A stretch of DNA of 36,584 bases, taken from the NCBI GenBank assembly GCA_024281095.1, contig JAMXLJ010000139.1:1-36584 (forward strand), written 5' to 3'. This DNA comes from Acidimicrobiia bacterium. Lineage in GTDB: Bacteria > Actinomycetota > Acidimicrobiia > IMCC26256 > JAMXLJ01. The notes below the pieces were generated by a model. It was not told where the DNA came from, made no database searches, and worked only from the letters and a program-made list of their open reading frames with translations. The translations under genes were made by a program, and so were the position numbers. Below are positions 16,182-27,572 of this stretch, piece by piece (position 1 is the first letter of the stretch; each line of letters opens with the position of its first letter).

Positions 16182-16187
16182 TAGCCT
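16182..16187 (+). promoter_or_regulatory. Candidate -10 of a leaderless uvrA transcript
   Basis: TAGCCT ends six bases before GTG 16194. No strong Shine-Dalgarno is present. The LexA box just upstream supports a promoter here, and thus the choice of the far-upstream GTG as the true start. Confidence 0.5.
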
Positions 16188-16193
16188 GACTCC

Positions 16194-19306
<3,113 letters not shown>

Positions 19307-19310
<4 letters not shown>

Positions 19311-20029
19311 GCGATCTCGATCCCTGGGAACAACACGCGGGGTGGTGGCAGGAAGGCTTCACCGAGGGCGCCGACCCGGAGTACGAAGAGCAGATCGTCC
19401 CGCTCGTCAGACACGGCCTCGCCGGCGCGTGCCGCGTGCTCGACGTCGGCACCGGTGAGGGTCAGCTCGCGCGGCTCGCGCAGCGTCTCGGTGCCGACGC
19501 GGTCGTCGGGGTCGACCCGACGACCGCGCAGCTGCGCGCGGCGGGGGAGCGGGGCGGCGGTCCCGCGTACGCGCGCGCCGTCGCGACCGCGCTGCCGGTA
19601 CGCGACGCGTGGTTCGACGCGGTGATCGTCTGCCTCGTGCTCGAGCACGTCGACGACCATGTCGCCGCGATCGCCGAGATCTCGCGGGTGCTGCAACCGG
19701 GCGGACGGCTCCTGCTCTTCCTGAATCACCCGTTGCTGCAGGCACCGGGAAGTGGATGGATCGACGACCACATCCTCGAGGAGCAGTACTGGCGGATCGG
19801 CCCCTACCTCGTCGAGGACCACTCCATGGAAGAAGTCGCGCCCGGCGTGGTGCTGCCGTTCATCCATCGTCCGCTCAGCGGCTACGTCAACACGCTGATC
19901 GACTACGGCCTCGTCATCGAGCGGATGGAGGAGCCCGCGCCGCCGGCGGGCTTCGTTGCCCGCGCGCCCGAATACGAAGCCGCGGCGACGATCCCGAGAC
20001 TTCTCTACCTGCGCGCCCGCCGCACCTGA
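19307..20029 (+). CDS. SAM-dependent methyltransferase, Methyltransf_11-like
   Basis: A 240-residue class I methyltransferase. [20 protein letters not shown] at about residues 44-63 is motif I; VVGVDPT gives the acidic ribose-binding residue; [16 protein letters not shown] is motif IV with the EH typical of Methyltransf_11; [20 protein letters not shown] follows. The acceptor is unknown; the family includes small-molecule and quinone methyltransferases. GTG 19307 overlaps the uvrA stop (GTGA), so it is translationally coupled to uvrA and would share its SOS control. It begins [20 protein letters not shown], rich in Trp and acidic residues. The stop codon lies in a tandem repeat. Confidence 0.85.
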
Positions 20030-20065
20030 CGCCGGGTACCTGATGCCCGGTACCTGACGCCCGGC
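20024..20065 (+). repeat. Three tandem copies of a 14-base unit across a stop codon
   Basis: ACCTGACGCCGGGT, ACCTGATGCCCGGT and ACCTGACGCCCGGC follow each other at 20024-20037, 20038-20051 and 20052-20065. The methyltransferase stop TGA is in the first copy. GCCGGG in copy one can pair with CCCGGC in copy three, and ACCGA-ACC-TCGGT follows nearby, so the array may also end transcripts of the converging methyltransferase and nadA genes. Confidence 0.75.
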
Positions 20066-20091
20066 GCCCACACCGAACCTCGGTTGGGAGG

Positions 20092-21186
20092 TCAGGTGAT
20101 GTCGAGCATGCGCTGCAGCGCGACCCGGGCCCACTCGGCGGTGGCAGGGTCGACGACGATCTGGTTCACGACCTCGCCACGCACGAGCGACTCGAGACAC
20201 CACGCGAGGTGCGGCCCGTCGATGCGGAACATCGTGGAGCACGGGCACACGAGCGGGTCGAGCGACACGATCGCCTTGTCGGAGTGCTCCCGCGCCATCC
20301 GCTGCACCATGTGGATCTCGGTGCCCACACCGATCACCGAGCCGGCCGGTGCCGCATCGACCCATTCGAGGATGCGTTCCGTGGAGCCGACGCGGTCGGC
20401 GATCTCCACGACGTCGTGCGCGCACTCGGGGTGCACGATCACGTCGCCGTCGGGATGCTCGGCGCGGAACGCGGCGACGTGCTCCGGACGGAACCGCTGG
20501 TGCACGGAGCAGTGACCCTTCCACAGGAGAAACGTCGCGTCCTTCACGTCGCGCTCCTCGAGACCGCCGAGATCACGACGTGGGTCCCACACGCGCATGT
20601 CCGCCTCGTGGAATCCCATGTCGTATCCGGTGTTGCGACCGAGATGCTGGTCCGGGAAGAACAAGACCTTGTCGCCACGCGCCAGCGCCCACTGCAGGAC
20701 CGCGCGCGCGTTGGACGACGTACACACCGCGCCGCCGTGCCGGCCGACGAACGCCTTCAGCGCGGCCGACGAGTTCATGTACGTGATCGGCACGAGACGC
20801 CCGGTGTCGATGACGTCGCCGAGCGATTCCCAACAGTCCTCGACCTGGTCGATGTCGGCCATGTCGGCCATCGAACAGCCGGCGTTGAGGTCGGGGAGCA
20901 CGACCCGTTGATGCGCGCCCGTGAGCACGTCGGCCGACTCCGCCATGAAGTGCACGCCGCAGAACACGATGTCGGTCGCGTCGGCGTTGTCGGCGGCGAA
21001 GCGAGCGAGCTTGAACGAGTCGCCGCGGGCGTCGGCCCACTTGATGACCTCGTCGCGCTGGTAGTGGTGGCCGAGGATCAACAGTCGGGACCCGAGCTGC
21101 GACTTCGCGGCCTGGATCCACTCGTCGAGCTCACCGGCAGTCGCGTTGGTATAGCGGTCAGCCAGCGGCGCCTGCAGTCGCAACAT
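20092..21186 (-). CDS. nadA: Quinolinate synthase A
   Basis: A 364-residue [4Fe-4S] enzyme that condenses iminoaspartate with dihydroxyacetone phosphate to quinolinate in de novo NAD synthesis. ILGHHYQRDEVIKWADARGD is the N-terminal signature; the three cluster ligands by alignment spacing with the Bacillus enzyme are C104 (NAGCSMAD), C226 (KGHCSVH) and C316 (CPCSTMF). MNSSAALKAF, FPDQHLGRNTG and VHPECAHDVVE are further conserved blocks. ATG 21186 is preceded by GGGGAGG. The gene stands alone on the minus strand; nadB and nadC are not in the window, so iminoaspartate must come from elsewhere. It converges with the upstream-encoded methyltransferase and diverges from the GT87 gene. Confidence 0.96.
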   Translation of the reverse strand: MLRLQAPLADRYTNATAGELDEWIQAAKSQLGSRLLILGHHYQRDEVIKWADARGDSFKLARFAADNADATDIVFCGVHFMAESADVLTGAHQRVVLPDLNAGCSMADMADIDQVEDCWESLGDVIDTGRLVPITYMNSSAALKAFVGRHGGAVCTSSNARAVLQWALARGDKVLFFPDQHLGRNTGYDMGFHEADMRVWDPRRDLGGLEERDVKDATFLLWKGHCSVHQRFRPEHVAAFRAEHPDGDVIVHPECAHDVVEIADRVGSTERILEWVDAAPAGSVIGVGTEIHMVQRMAREHSDKAIVSLDPLVCPCSTMFRIDGPHLAWCLESLVRGEVVNQIVVDPATAEWARVALQRMLDIT

Positions 21187-21330
21187 CGATTGTCCTCCCC
21201 GCAGGGACGGGCTCCGATGCGGCCGGCGGGGACAGCCTGGTCGCCCATCCGCGGGGTTGTCGGCCTCGGAACCGAGTATCTGGCCGGATTACCAGGCCGG
21301 CCTTCGGGGAGCATAACCCGTGCAGGCCGG
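21187..21330 (-). promoter_or_regulatory. Structured leader and promoter region of nadA
   Basis: Between the divergent nadA and GT87 starts. In nadA orientation TTATGCT at about 21318-21312 is a possible -10, giving a leader of roughly 115 bases. It contains GGCCGG-loop-CCGGCC (21302-21297 with 21287-21282), then CTCGG-TT-CCGAG (around 21276-21265), and near the start GTCC pairs with GGAC across the GGGGAGG ribosome binding site. I do not recognise a known NAD-responsive riboswitch. Structure alone in GC-rich DNA is weak evidence. Confidence 0.3.
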
Positions 21331-21379
21331 CGGTGATTCCCATCGGCACCCGTGACGGCGATCACACCGAGCCGTTGCG

Positions 21380-21385
21380 TAACAT
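21380..21385 (+). promoter_or_regulatory. Candidate -10 of the GT87-like gene
   Basis: TAACAT ends eight bases before ATG 21394, with no Shine-Dalgarno sequence between. It supports the internal ATG as start and a leaderless or nearly leaderless message. Confidence 0.35.
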
Positions 21386-21393
21386 CGCCGCCC

Positions 21394-22587
21394 ATGTCGG
21401 CGCGGGCTCTGTTGCGAGCGATCGTCGCGCTGATCCTCGTGCGACTCGTGCTCGTGGCGGTGATTCTGGTCTCACCGTTGGTCACCCGGCCGAACAACGC
21501 GCTTTCGGGCGACATCCGGCGTTTTCACACCATCGCGTCGAGCCAGGGAACGCCGTGGCGCGACTTCGAGGTCGAGTACCCACCCGTCACGTGGCTGGCG
21601 ATCGTCGCCGTCGACGGCGGCGCGGTGTACCCGAGCGCGGTGCGCACCGCGTTGTCACAGGTTGCCTGCGACCTTGCCATCGCCGCCGCGCTGGCGTACG
21701 GCTGGAGCCGGCGGGCGGCGTTCCTGTATCTGGTCGTCGGCCTGTTGATGCTGACGTATCCGTTCATCTACTTCCGCCTCGATCTGGTGTCGGTCGCGCT
21801 CGCGGCGTGGGGGCTCGCGCTCGCACGCCGAAGACGTGCGACGGCGGGCGGCGTCGTCCTCGCGCTCGCGTGCTTCGCGAAGCTGTGGCCGCTGTCGGTG
21901 TTCCCGATGCTGGCCCTGCAGCGGCGGTGGCGGGCGCTCACCGTCGCGCTCGCAACGGGTGCCGTGGGCGCGATCGCATGGGTCGGCGCGGTCGGCACCG
22001 CGGGCCTGCAGCAGGTCTTCACGTTCCGCAACTCGAGTGGCTGGGAGATCGAGAGCGTCATCGGCTGGTTCGTGCGGGCGTTCGGGCACAACGTCACGCA
22101 CGTGGAGTCAGGGGCGTGGCGCGTCGGCGCCTCGGCGGCGCAATGGAGCCGGCCGCTCGGCATCGCCATGGTGCTCACGGTGGCGTGGATCTGGTGGCGC
22201 GCGTGGCCCCGCCGCGACGACCGCCGGGTCACCGAAGCGATCGCGCCCCTCGCCGCGGTCGGCGCCTTCCTCGCGTGGCCCCCGCTGCTGTCACCCCAGT
22301 ACGTCTGCTGGCTCCTGCCCTTCACGGCGCTGGCCTGGTACCACGGCGAGCGAACCATGGCCTGGATCTCGTCCGCGGTGATCGGGCTCAGCACCCTCCA
22401 GCTCTACGTCATCCGCGACATCATCTGGGGCGAAGACCAAGCCCTCGTCATGGTCCTCGTCCGCAACATCCTCCTCGTCACCCTCGTAGTCGCCGGCGCA
22501 GTCAAGGTCTCCCGCCCCCCACGCGCCAAAGCCACGAGCGAGCACCCCTCCCTCCCAACGCCAGAAGAACTGCCCGCGCCCATCTGA
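21394..22587 (+). CDS. GT87/DUF2029-like membrane glycosyltransferase
   Basis: A 397-residue protein with about nine or ten membrane segments. The loop after the first helix carries DIRRFHTIASSQGTPWRDFE then VEYPPVTWLAI; the EYPP motif and acidic residues in the first external loop are typical of GT87/DUF2029 polyprenyl-phosphate mannosyl- or arabinofuranosyl-type transferases, which act on the outer side of the membrane with lipid-linked sugars. The ATG at 21394 (MSARALLRAIVALILV) is chosen over one 42 bases upstream because it starts at the first helix and is preceded by TAACAT. The tail after the last helix is Pro/Ala-rich. The acceptor is unknown. A large inverted repeat follows. Confidence 0.8.
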   Translation: MSARALLRAIVALILVRLVLVAVILVSPLVTRPNNALSGDIRRFHTIASSQGTPWRDFEVEYPPVTWLAIVAVDGGAVYPSAVRTALSQVACDLAIAAALAYGWSRRAAFLYLVVGLLMLTYPFIYFRLDLVSVALAAWGLALARRRRATAGGVVLALACFAKLWPLSVFPMLALQRRWRALTVALATGAVGAIAWVGAVGTAGLQQVFTFRNSSGWEIESVIGWFVRAFGHNVTHVESGAWRVGASAAQWSRPLGIAMVLTVAWIWWRAWPRRDDRRVTEAIAPLAAVGAFLAWPPLLSPQYVCWLLPFTALAWYHGERTMAWISSAVIGLSTLQLYVIRDIIWGEDQALVMVLVRNILLVTLVVAGAVKVSRPPRAKATSEHPSLPTPEELPAPI

Positions 22588-22611
22588 GGACCCCGGGGCC
22601 GAAGTGTGAGA

Positions 22612-22680
22612 GCGGCGGGGCTCCCGCTGCTGCGGAACGTTCGCTGAAAGCGCCTGGAGCAGCAGGGGGAGCCCCGCCGC
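22612..22680. repeat. Long inverted repeat, probable terminator, between GT87 gene and uvrC
   Basis: Arms of 22 bases at 22612-22633 and 22659-22680 pair with a single mismatch; the 25-base loop holds its own small hairpin CGCT-GAA-AGCG (22642-22652). It starts 25 bases after the GT87 stop and is followed by runs of C, then by CCCGAA/TTCGGG (22695-22700 with 22709-22714). No T run follows. It probably ends the GT87 transcript, but such long, nearly perfect arms are also typical of small palindromic mobile repeats. Confidence 0.7.
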
Positions 22681-22730
22681 CCCGCCCCCCCCCGCCCGAA
22701 GAATCCCGTTCGGGCAGTTCCACCAGCCGC

Positions 22731-22736
22731 GACAAT
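22731..22736 (+). promoter_or_regulatory. Candidate -10 of a leaderless uvrC transcript
   Basis: GACAAT ends six bases before GTG 22743. The purine run GGAGGG lies directly against the start codon, too close to act as a normal Shine-Dalgarno, which favours leaderless initiation. A small hairpin (22695-22714) covers the -35 zone. Confidence 0.4.
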
Positions 22737-22742
22737 GGAGGG

Positions 22743-24716
22743 GTGCTCAATCGTCCCCCCGCCGGCTCGATACCCGATGCTCCCGGGTCCTACCAGTTCA
22801 AAGACGCCCACGGCCGGGTCATCTACGTCGGCAAGGCCAAGAGCCTCCGCGGCCGGCTGTCGAACTACTTCGCGGCCCCGGAGACCCTGCCCGACCGCAC
22901 CCGCCAGATGGTCGCGGTCGCCGAGTCGGTCGAGTGGATCGAGGTCCGCAACGAGGTCGAGGCGTTCTTCCTCGAATACAACCTGATCCAGAAGCACAAG
23001 CCCCGCTTCAACGTCCGGCTCAAGGACGACAAGTCGTATCCGTTCCTCGCCGTCACCCTCGACGAGGAGTGGCCCCGGGCGATGGTGATGCGGGGCGCGA
23101 AGCGCAAGGGCGTCAAGTACTTCGGGCCCTTCGCCCACGCGTACGCCATTCGCGAGACGCTCGACCTCCTGCTGCGGACCTTCCCGATCCGCACGTGCAC
23201 GCGGGGCAAGTTCGACCGGCACCACCGGCTCGGCCGGCCGTGCCTGTACGCGCACATCGAGAAGTGCGCGGCTCCGTGCGTCGGCACGGTGACCCACGAG
23301 GAGTACGACGAGCTCGTCGGGGAGCTGGTGTCGTTCCTCGACGGCGAGACGTCGCCGATCCTCGACCGTCTCGACAAGCAGATGCACGAGGCTGCGGACG
23401 CGCTCGAGTTCGAGCGCGCCGCGCGCCTGCGGGACCAGCTGATCTCCGTGCGCAAGGCGATCGAACGCCAGCAGATGGTCGCAGCCCGTGAGGAGGACTT
23501 CGACGTGATCGGGCTCGCCGAGGACGAGCTCGAGGCCAGCGTGCAACTGTTCTTCGTGCGCAAGGGGCGCGTCGTCGGGCGCAAGGGTCTCGTCGTCGAC
23601 AAGGTCGAAGAGCTCGAACCGCCGGCACTGATCGGAACGGTCATCGAGCAGCTCTACGGAGGCGTGCCGCCCGACGACGTGCCGAAGGAGATCCTCGTGC
23701 CGGTCGAGCCCGACGACCGCGCGTTGTACGAGGAGTTCCTGGCTGCGGCCCGGGGAGCCAGGGTTCGCATCCGTTCGCCGAAGCGCGGCGAGAAGCGGGC
23801 GTTGCTCGGCACCGTCACCAAGAACGCCGAAGAGGCGTTCACACGCCACAAGCTGCGCCGCGCGTCGGATCACAACGCACGCGCTCGCGCGTTGACGGCG
23901 CTCCAGGACGCGCTGCAGCTTCCCGATGCGCCGCTGCGCATCGAGTGCTTCGACATTTCGAACCTCCAGGGCACGGAGATCGTCGCGTCGATGGTGGTAA
24001 TGGAGGACGGACTGCCGAAGCGGTCCGACTACCGCCGCTTCAAAATCCGTCATCAGGAAGGCCAGGACGACTTCGCCGCGATGGAAGAGGTCCTCACGCG
24101 CCGGTTCAGCGCGTACCTCCGCGAGCGTGACGAGGGCGCGCGTGCGGGCAAGCGATTCTCGTATCCGCCGAACCTCTTGTTGATCGACGGCGGCAAGGGT
24201 CAGCTCAACGTTGCGGTACGCGTCCTCGAGGAGCTGGGGCTCGAGGACATCTGCGTCGCGTCCTTGGCGAAGCGGTTCGAAGAGGTCTACGTGCCCCGCC
24301 GGAACGACCCGATCCGCATCCCGCGTGACTCCGAGGCCCTGTACCTGTTGCAACAGGTCCGAGACGAGGCGCACCGGTTCGCGATCACGTATCACCGCAA
24401 GCTGCGAGGCAAGTCGATGACCCGTTCGCTCCTCGACGACGTCGCCGGGCTCGGCCCCACCCGTCGGGCCCGCCTGCTGCGGGAGTTCGGCTCTGTGAAG
24501 CGTGTACGTGAGCTGAGCCGTGACGAGCTGCACGCGCTCTCGTGGCTCCCCAACCCCGTCGGCGACGCCGTGTACGCCCGACTGCACCCCGAAGACGCGC
24601 GATCCTTGACACCCATCGCGGCGACCGCAGCGACGGAGGAGCGAAGGGAGCTCGCCAGCGAACGAGGGACGCGGGCGGCACCGGGCGAAGTCCCGAGCCC
24701 TGCAGCGAACGAGTGA
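22743..24716 (+). CDS. uvrC: Excinuclease ABC subunit C
   Basis: A 657-residue nuclease that makes both incisions in nucleotide excision repair. The N-terminal GIY-YIG domain (GSYQFKDAHGRVIYVGKAKS, residues about 14-33) cuts 3' of the lesion. The Cys-rich stretch FPIRTC, GRPCLYAHIEKCAAPC follows, then the UVR motif (LDKQMHEAADALEFERAARL) that binds UvrB. The RNase H-like domain (RIECFDISNLQGTEIVASMV, LLIDGGKGQLN) cuts 5', and a helix-hairpin-helix pair (LLDDVAGLGPTRRARLLREF) ends the core. A disordered tail of about 35 Ala/Glu/Thr-rich residues is extra. The frame is open far upstream, but the conserved N-terminus and the -10 element favour GTG 22743. rapZ follows after four bases. Confidence 0.95.
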   Translation: MLNRPPAGSIPDAPGSYQFKDAHGRVIYVGKAKSLRGRLSNYFAAPETLPDRTRQMVAVAESVEWIEVRNEVEAFFLEYNLIQKHKPRFNVRLKDDKSYPFLAVTLDEEWPRAMVMRGAKRKGVKYFGPFAHAYAIRETLDLLLRTFPIRTCTRGKFDRHHRLGRPCLYAHIEKCAAPCVGTVTHEEYDELVGELVSFLDGETSPILDRLDKQMHEAADALEFERAARLRDQLISVRKAIERQQMVAAREEDFDVIGLAEDELEASVQLFFVRKGRVVGRKGLVVDKVEELEPPALIGTVIEQLYGGVPPDDVPKEILVPVEPDDRALYEEFLAAARGARVRIRSPKRGEKRALLGTVTKNAEEAFTRHKLRRASDHNARARALTALQDALQLPDAPLRIECFDISNLQGTEIVASMVVMEDGLPKRSDYRRFKIRHQEGQDDFAAMEEVLTRRFSAYLRERDEGARAGKRFSYPPNLLLIDGGKGQLNVAVRVLEELGLEDICVASLAKRFEEVYVPRRNDPIRIPRDSEALYLLQQVRDEAHRFAITYHRKLRGKSMTRSLLDDVAGLGPTRRARLLREFGSVKRVRELSRDELHALSWLPNPVGDAVYARLHPEDARSLTPIAATAATEERRELASERGTRAAPGEVPSPAANE

Positions 24717-24720
24717 GCGC

Positions 24721-25581
24721 ATGGATTTGGACGTAACGGTCATCACGGGGATGTCGGGCGCGGGCCGCTCCGAGGCCGCGAACGTCCTCGAGGATCTCGC
24801 GTTCTTCGTCATCGACAACCTGCCGCCCGCGCTCATCTCGAAGGTTGCCGAGCTCGCGAAGGGTGGCGAGCGCCCGAAGCGCTACGCCCTCGTCGTCGAC
24901 GTTCGTTCGGGCGCGTTCATGGAGGCGTTGGAGAGCGCGCTGAACGAGTTGCGCGCGATGGGCGCGCGAACCCGCGTGCTCTTCCTCGACGCGTCCAACG
25001 AGACGCTCGTGCGGCGCTTCGAGGCCACCCGCCGGCGCCATCCACTCGCCGAAGGCGATCGCGTGGTCGACGGCATCCGGCGCGAGCGCGCGCTGCTCGA
25101 GGAGCTCAAGGGCCGGGCCGACATCATCGTCGACACTTCGAACCTGAACGTGCATCAGCTGCGCGACCGTCTTCGGGAGCTGTTCGTGGAACAGCCGGAG
25201 GAAGGTCTGCTGCAACCGAACCTCGTCTCCTTCGGTTACAAGCACGGGTTGCCGCTCGACGTCGATCTGTTGTTCGACTGCCGCTTCCTTCCGAACCCGC
25301 ACTGGGTCGAAGAGCTGCGGCCGCTCACCGGGCTCGAGGAACCTGTGCGCCGGTACGTGCTCGAGCAGCCCGACAGCGAGAAGTTCCTCGACGAGCTCAC
25401 GCGCCTGCTCGATCTGTTGCTGCCGGGCTACGTCCGCGAGGGCAAGTCCTATCTGACGATCGGGATCGGATGCACCGGAGGCCACCACCGCAGCGTCGTG
25501 ATCTCCGAGGAGCTCGGCAAGCGCCTGCGGGCCGAGGGCTATGCCGTGCGCGTCCATCATCGGGATGTCGACCGTGACTGA
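24721..25581 (+). CDS. rapZ: RapZ/YvcJ-family P-loop nucleotide-binding protein
   Basis: A 286-residue RapZ (YvcJ) protein. The P-loop is GMSGAGRS at residues 10-17, with arginine where most P-loops have lysine; this is common in actinobacterial members. VIDNLPPALI and VVDVRSG follow, and the C-terminal domain has the diagnostic GIGCTGGHHRSVVISEELG and HHRDVDRD. In E. coli RapZ controls a small RNA for glucosamine-6-phosphate synthase; in Gram-positives its nucleotide-binding relative is less defined. It starts four bases after uvrC and overlaps yvcK, giving the conserved uvrC-rapZ-yvcK order of actinobacteria. Confidence 0.94.
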   Translation: MDLDVTVITGMSGAGRSEAANVLEDLAFFVIDNLPPALISKVAELAKGGERPKRYALVVDVRSGAFMEALESALNELRAMGARTRVLFLDASNETLVRRFEATRRRHPLAEGDRVVDGIRRERALLEELKGRADIIVDTSNLNVHQLRDRLRELFVEQPEEGLLQPNLVSFGYKHGLPLDVDLLFDCRFLPNPHWVEELRPLTGLEEPVRRYVLEQPDSEKFLDELTRLLDLLLPGYVREGKSYLTIGIGCTGGHHRSVVISEELGKRLRAEGYAVRVHHRDVDRD

Positions 25582-26476
25582 CGCCGCGCGCGACCACAAC
25601 GGGCCCGCGGTCGTCGCGTTGGGGGGCGGCCACGGCCTCGCCGTCGCGCTCCGCGCCATCCGCGGCTACGCCGGTTCCGTGACCGCGGTCGTGAGTGTCG
25701 CCGACGACGGCGGCTCGTCGGGCCGTCTCCGCCGCGACCACGGCGTCCCCGCGCCCGGCGATCTCCGCCGTTGCCTGGTCGCGCTGGCCGGGGAGGACAC
25801 GTTGTGGTCCCGCGCGTTCGAGCACCGCTTCTCGGGCGGCGAGCTGCACGGCCACGCCCTCGGCAATCTCGTCATCGTCGGGCTCGCCGAGATGCTCCAG
25901 GACTTCACCCGTGCGCTCGACGCCGCCGGCGAGCTCGTGCACGCGATCGGCCGGGTCCTGCCGGCCACCACCGACCCCGTCGTCCTCAAGGCCGACGTCG
26001 AAGGTCATCCGGTCCAGGGTCAGGTCGCGGTGAAGAACTCCACCGGGCGGGTTCGCAAGGTCGAGCTGGTTCCCGGGGACGCGGTCGCGTGCCCCGACGC
26101 GGTCGCCGCGATCGCCGGGGCGGACCAGATCGTGCTGGCCCCGGGCTCGCTGTTCACCAGCCTCATCCCCGTGTTGTGCGTGCGCGAGCTGCGGGAAGCG
26201 GTCGCGGTCGCGACGGCGCGGGTGGTGCAGGTCGCCAATCTGCGGCCGCAGATCCCCGAGACCGAAGGTCTCGACGCGACCGACCACCTCGTCGCGGTCC
26301 TCGACCACGGCGGCCGGGTCGACGACTTTCTCTACGAGCCCGGAGCCGCGCTCGCGGTCGACGAGGACCACGTGCGCCGGCTCGGGGTCCGGCCGGTGCC
26401 GGCCCAGGTCGGCGACGGCGGTGGCGAGATCCACGATCCAGCGCGACTGGCCCTCGCGCTCGAAGCTCTGCTGTGA
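25565..26476 (+). CDS. yvcK: YvcK/CofD-like gluconeogenesis factor
   Basis: A 303-residue YvcK protein of the CofD-like fold. VVALGGGHGLAVALRAI is the N-terminal nucleotide-sugar/phosphate loop, VADDGGSSGRLRRDHGVPAP the second signature, and HALGNLVIVGLAEML the third; LAPGSLFTSLIPVL is also conserved. In Bacillus and mycobacteria YvcK/CuvA binds UDP-sugars and is needed for cell-wall homeostasis on gluconeogenic carbon. The start is either ATG 25565, overlapping rapZ by 17 bases, or GTG 25574, overlapping by 8; the conserved core begins after both. whiA, the usual next gene, is absent and gap follows after 50 bases. Confidence 0.92.
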   Translation: MSTVTDAARDHNGPAVVALGGGHGLAVALRAIRGYAGSVTAVVSVADDGGSSGRLRRDHGVPAPGDLRRCLVALAGEDTLWSRAFEHRFSGGELHGHALGNLVIVGLAEMLQDFTRALDAAGELVHAIGRVLPATTDPVVLKADVEGHPVQGQVAVKNSTGRVRKVELVPGDAVACPDAVAAIAGADQIVLAPGSLFTSLIPVLCVRELREAVAVATARVVQVANLRPQIPETEGLDATDHLVAVLDHGGRVDDFLYEPGAALAVDEDHVRRLGVRPVPAQVGDGGGEIHDPARLALALEALL

Positions 26477-26526
26477 TCAACTGTCTTCGGTCGCAACGCG
26501 GCGACCCCGATCCGTAGGAGGAAACG

Positions 26527-27555
26527 ATGGCGGTTCGAGTCGGTGTGAACGGCTTCGGACGAATCGGACGCTCCTTCTACCGCGCGCTGCTGGCCCGCGG
26601 TGACGACGCCGGCGTCGAGCTCGTCGCCGTGAACGACCCGTTCGGCGACGCCGACACGATGGCGTTCCTGCTCAAGCACGACTCGGTCGGGGGCGTCCTG
26701 CCGAACGAGGTGAAGGTCAGCAACGGCGGATTCTCCGTCGACGGCCGCGAAGTGAAGAAGCTCGAGGAGCGCGACCCGGCGGCCATTCCCTGGGCCGACA
26801 ACGGTGTCGACGTCGTGATCGAGTCCACCGGGCTCTTCACCGCCCGCGAGAAGGCGGCGGGCCACCTCGAGGGCGGCGCGAAGCGGGTCGTCATCTCGGC
26901 ACCGAGCGGCGACGCCGACGTCACCCTGTGCATCGGGGTCAACGACAACGCGTACGACCCCGCGCAACACACCGTCATCTCCAACGCCTCGTGCACCACG
27001 AATTGCCTCGCCCCACTCGCCAAGGTGCTCAACGACCGGTTCGGCATCGACCGCGGCCTCATCACCACGGTGCACGCGTACACGAGCGATCAGCAGCTGC
27101 AGGACCAGGCGTCGCCGACTCGCAGCGGCAAGCCCGACCTCCGGCGCATGCGCGCGGCGGCGCTCTCCATCATCCCGAACACGACGGGTGCGGCCCGCGC
27201 GATCGGCCTCGTGCTCCCCGAGCTGAAGGGCCGCCTCGACGGCATGGCGTTGCGGGTCCCCACTCCCACGGGATCGATCACCGACCTCGTCGCGGAGCTC
27301 AACACCGACATCACCGCCGACGACGTCAATGCGGCGTTCGCGGAGGCGGCGGGGAGCGCGAGCTACCGCGGCGTGCTGGAGTACAGCGACGAGCCGCTCG
27401 TGTCGGCCGACATCGTGGGCAACCCGTCGTCGTGCATCTTCTCGGCGCGCGACACGATCGTGAACGGCCGGATGGCAAAGGTGCTCGGCTGGTACGACAA
27501 CGAGTGGGGATACTCGAACCGCCTCGTCGACGTCGTCGCCTTCGTCGCGCAGTAA
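26527..27555 (+). CDS. gap: Glyceraldehyde-3-phosphate dehydrogenase, type I
   Basis: A 342-residue glycolytic enzyme that oxidises and phosphorylates glyceraldehyde 3-phosphate. NAD-binding motif NGFGRIGR at residues 8-15; VNDP at 35-38 is typical of NAD preference. The catalytic C156 is in SNASCTTNC and the base H183 in TTVHAYTSDQ. RVPTPTGSITDLV and WYDNEWGYSNR complete the signature. The start has an ideal AGGAGG ribosome binding site seven or eight bases upstream, unlike the uvr genes. It opens the gap-pgk-tpiA cluster and follows yvcK after 50 bases, with no sign of a terminator. Confidence 0.97.
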   Translation: MAVRVGVNGFGRIGRSFYRALLARGDDAGVELVAVNDPFGDADTMAFLLKHDSVGGVLPNEVKVSNGGFSVDGREVKKLEERDPAAIPWADNGVDVVIESTGLFTAREKAAGHLEGGAKRVVISAPSGDADVTLCIGVNDNAYDPAQHTVISNASCTTNCLAPLAKVLNDRFGIDRGLITTVHAYTSDQQLQDQASPTRSGKPDLRRMRAAALSIIPNTTGAARAIGLVLPELKGRLDGMALRVPTPTGSITDLVAELNTDITADDVNAAFAEAAGSASYRGVLEYSDEPLVSADIVGNPSSCIFSARDTIVNGRMAKVLGWYDNEWGYSNRLVDVVAFVAQ

Positions 27556-27572
27556 CTCGCGCCGACCGGATC

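Noticed and set aside
22634-22644. GGAACGTTCGC near uvrC as a LexA box
   Set aside because: GAAC and GTTC lie adjacent without the four-base centre that LexA needs, and the word is in the loop of the inverted repeat.
21333-22742. Very long plus-strand frame that joins the GT87 region to uvrC
   Set aside because: The upstream part is Arg/Ala/Pro-rich shadow of the GT87 gene and crosses the inverted repeat; the normal UvrC N-terminus begins at 22743.
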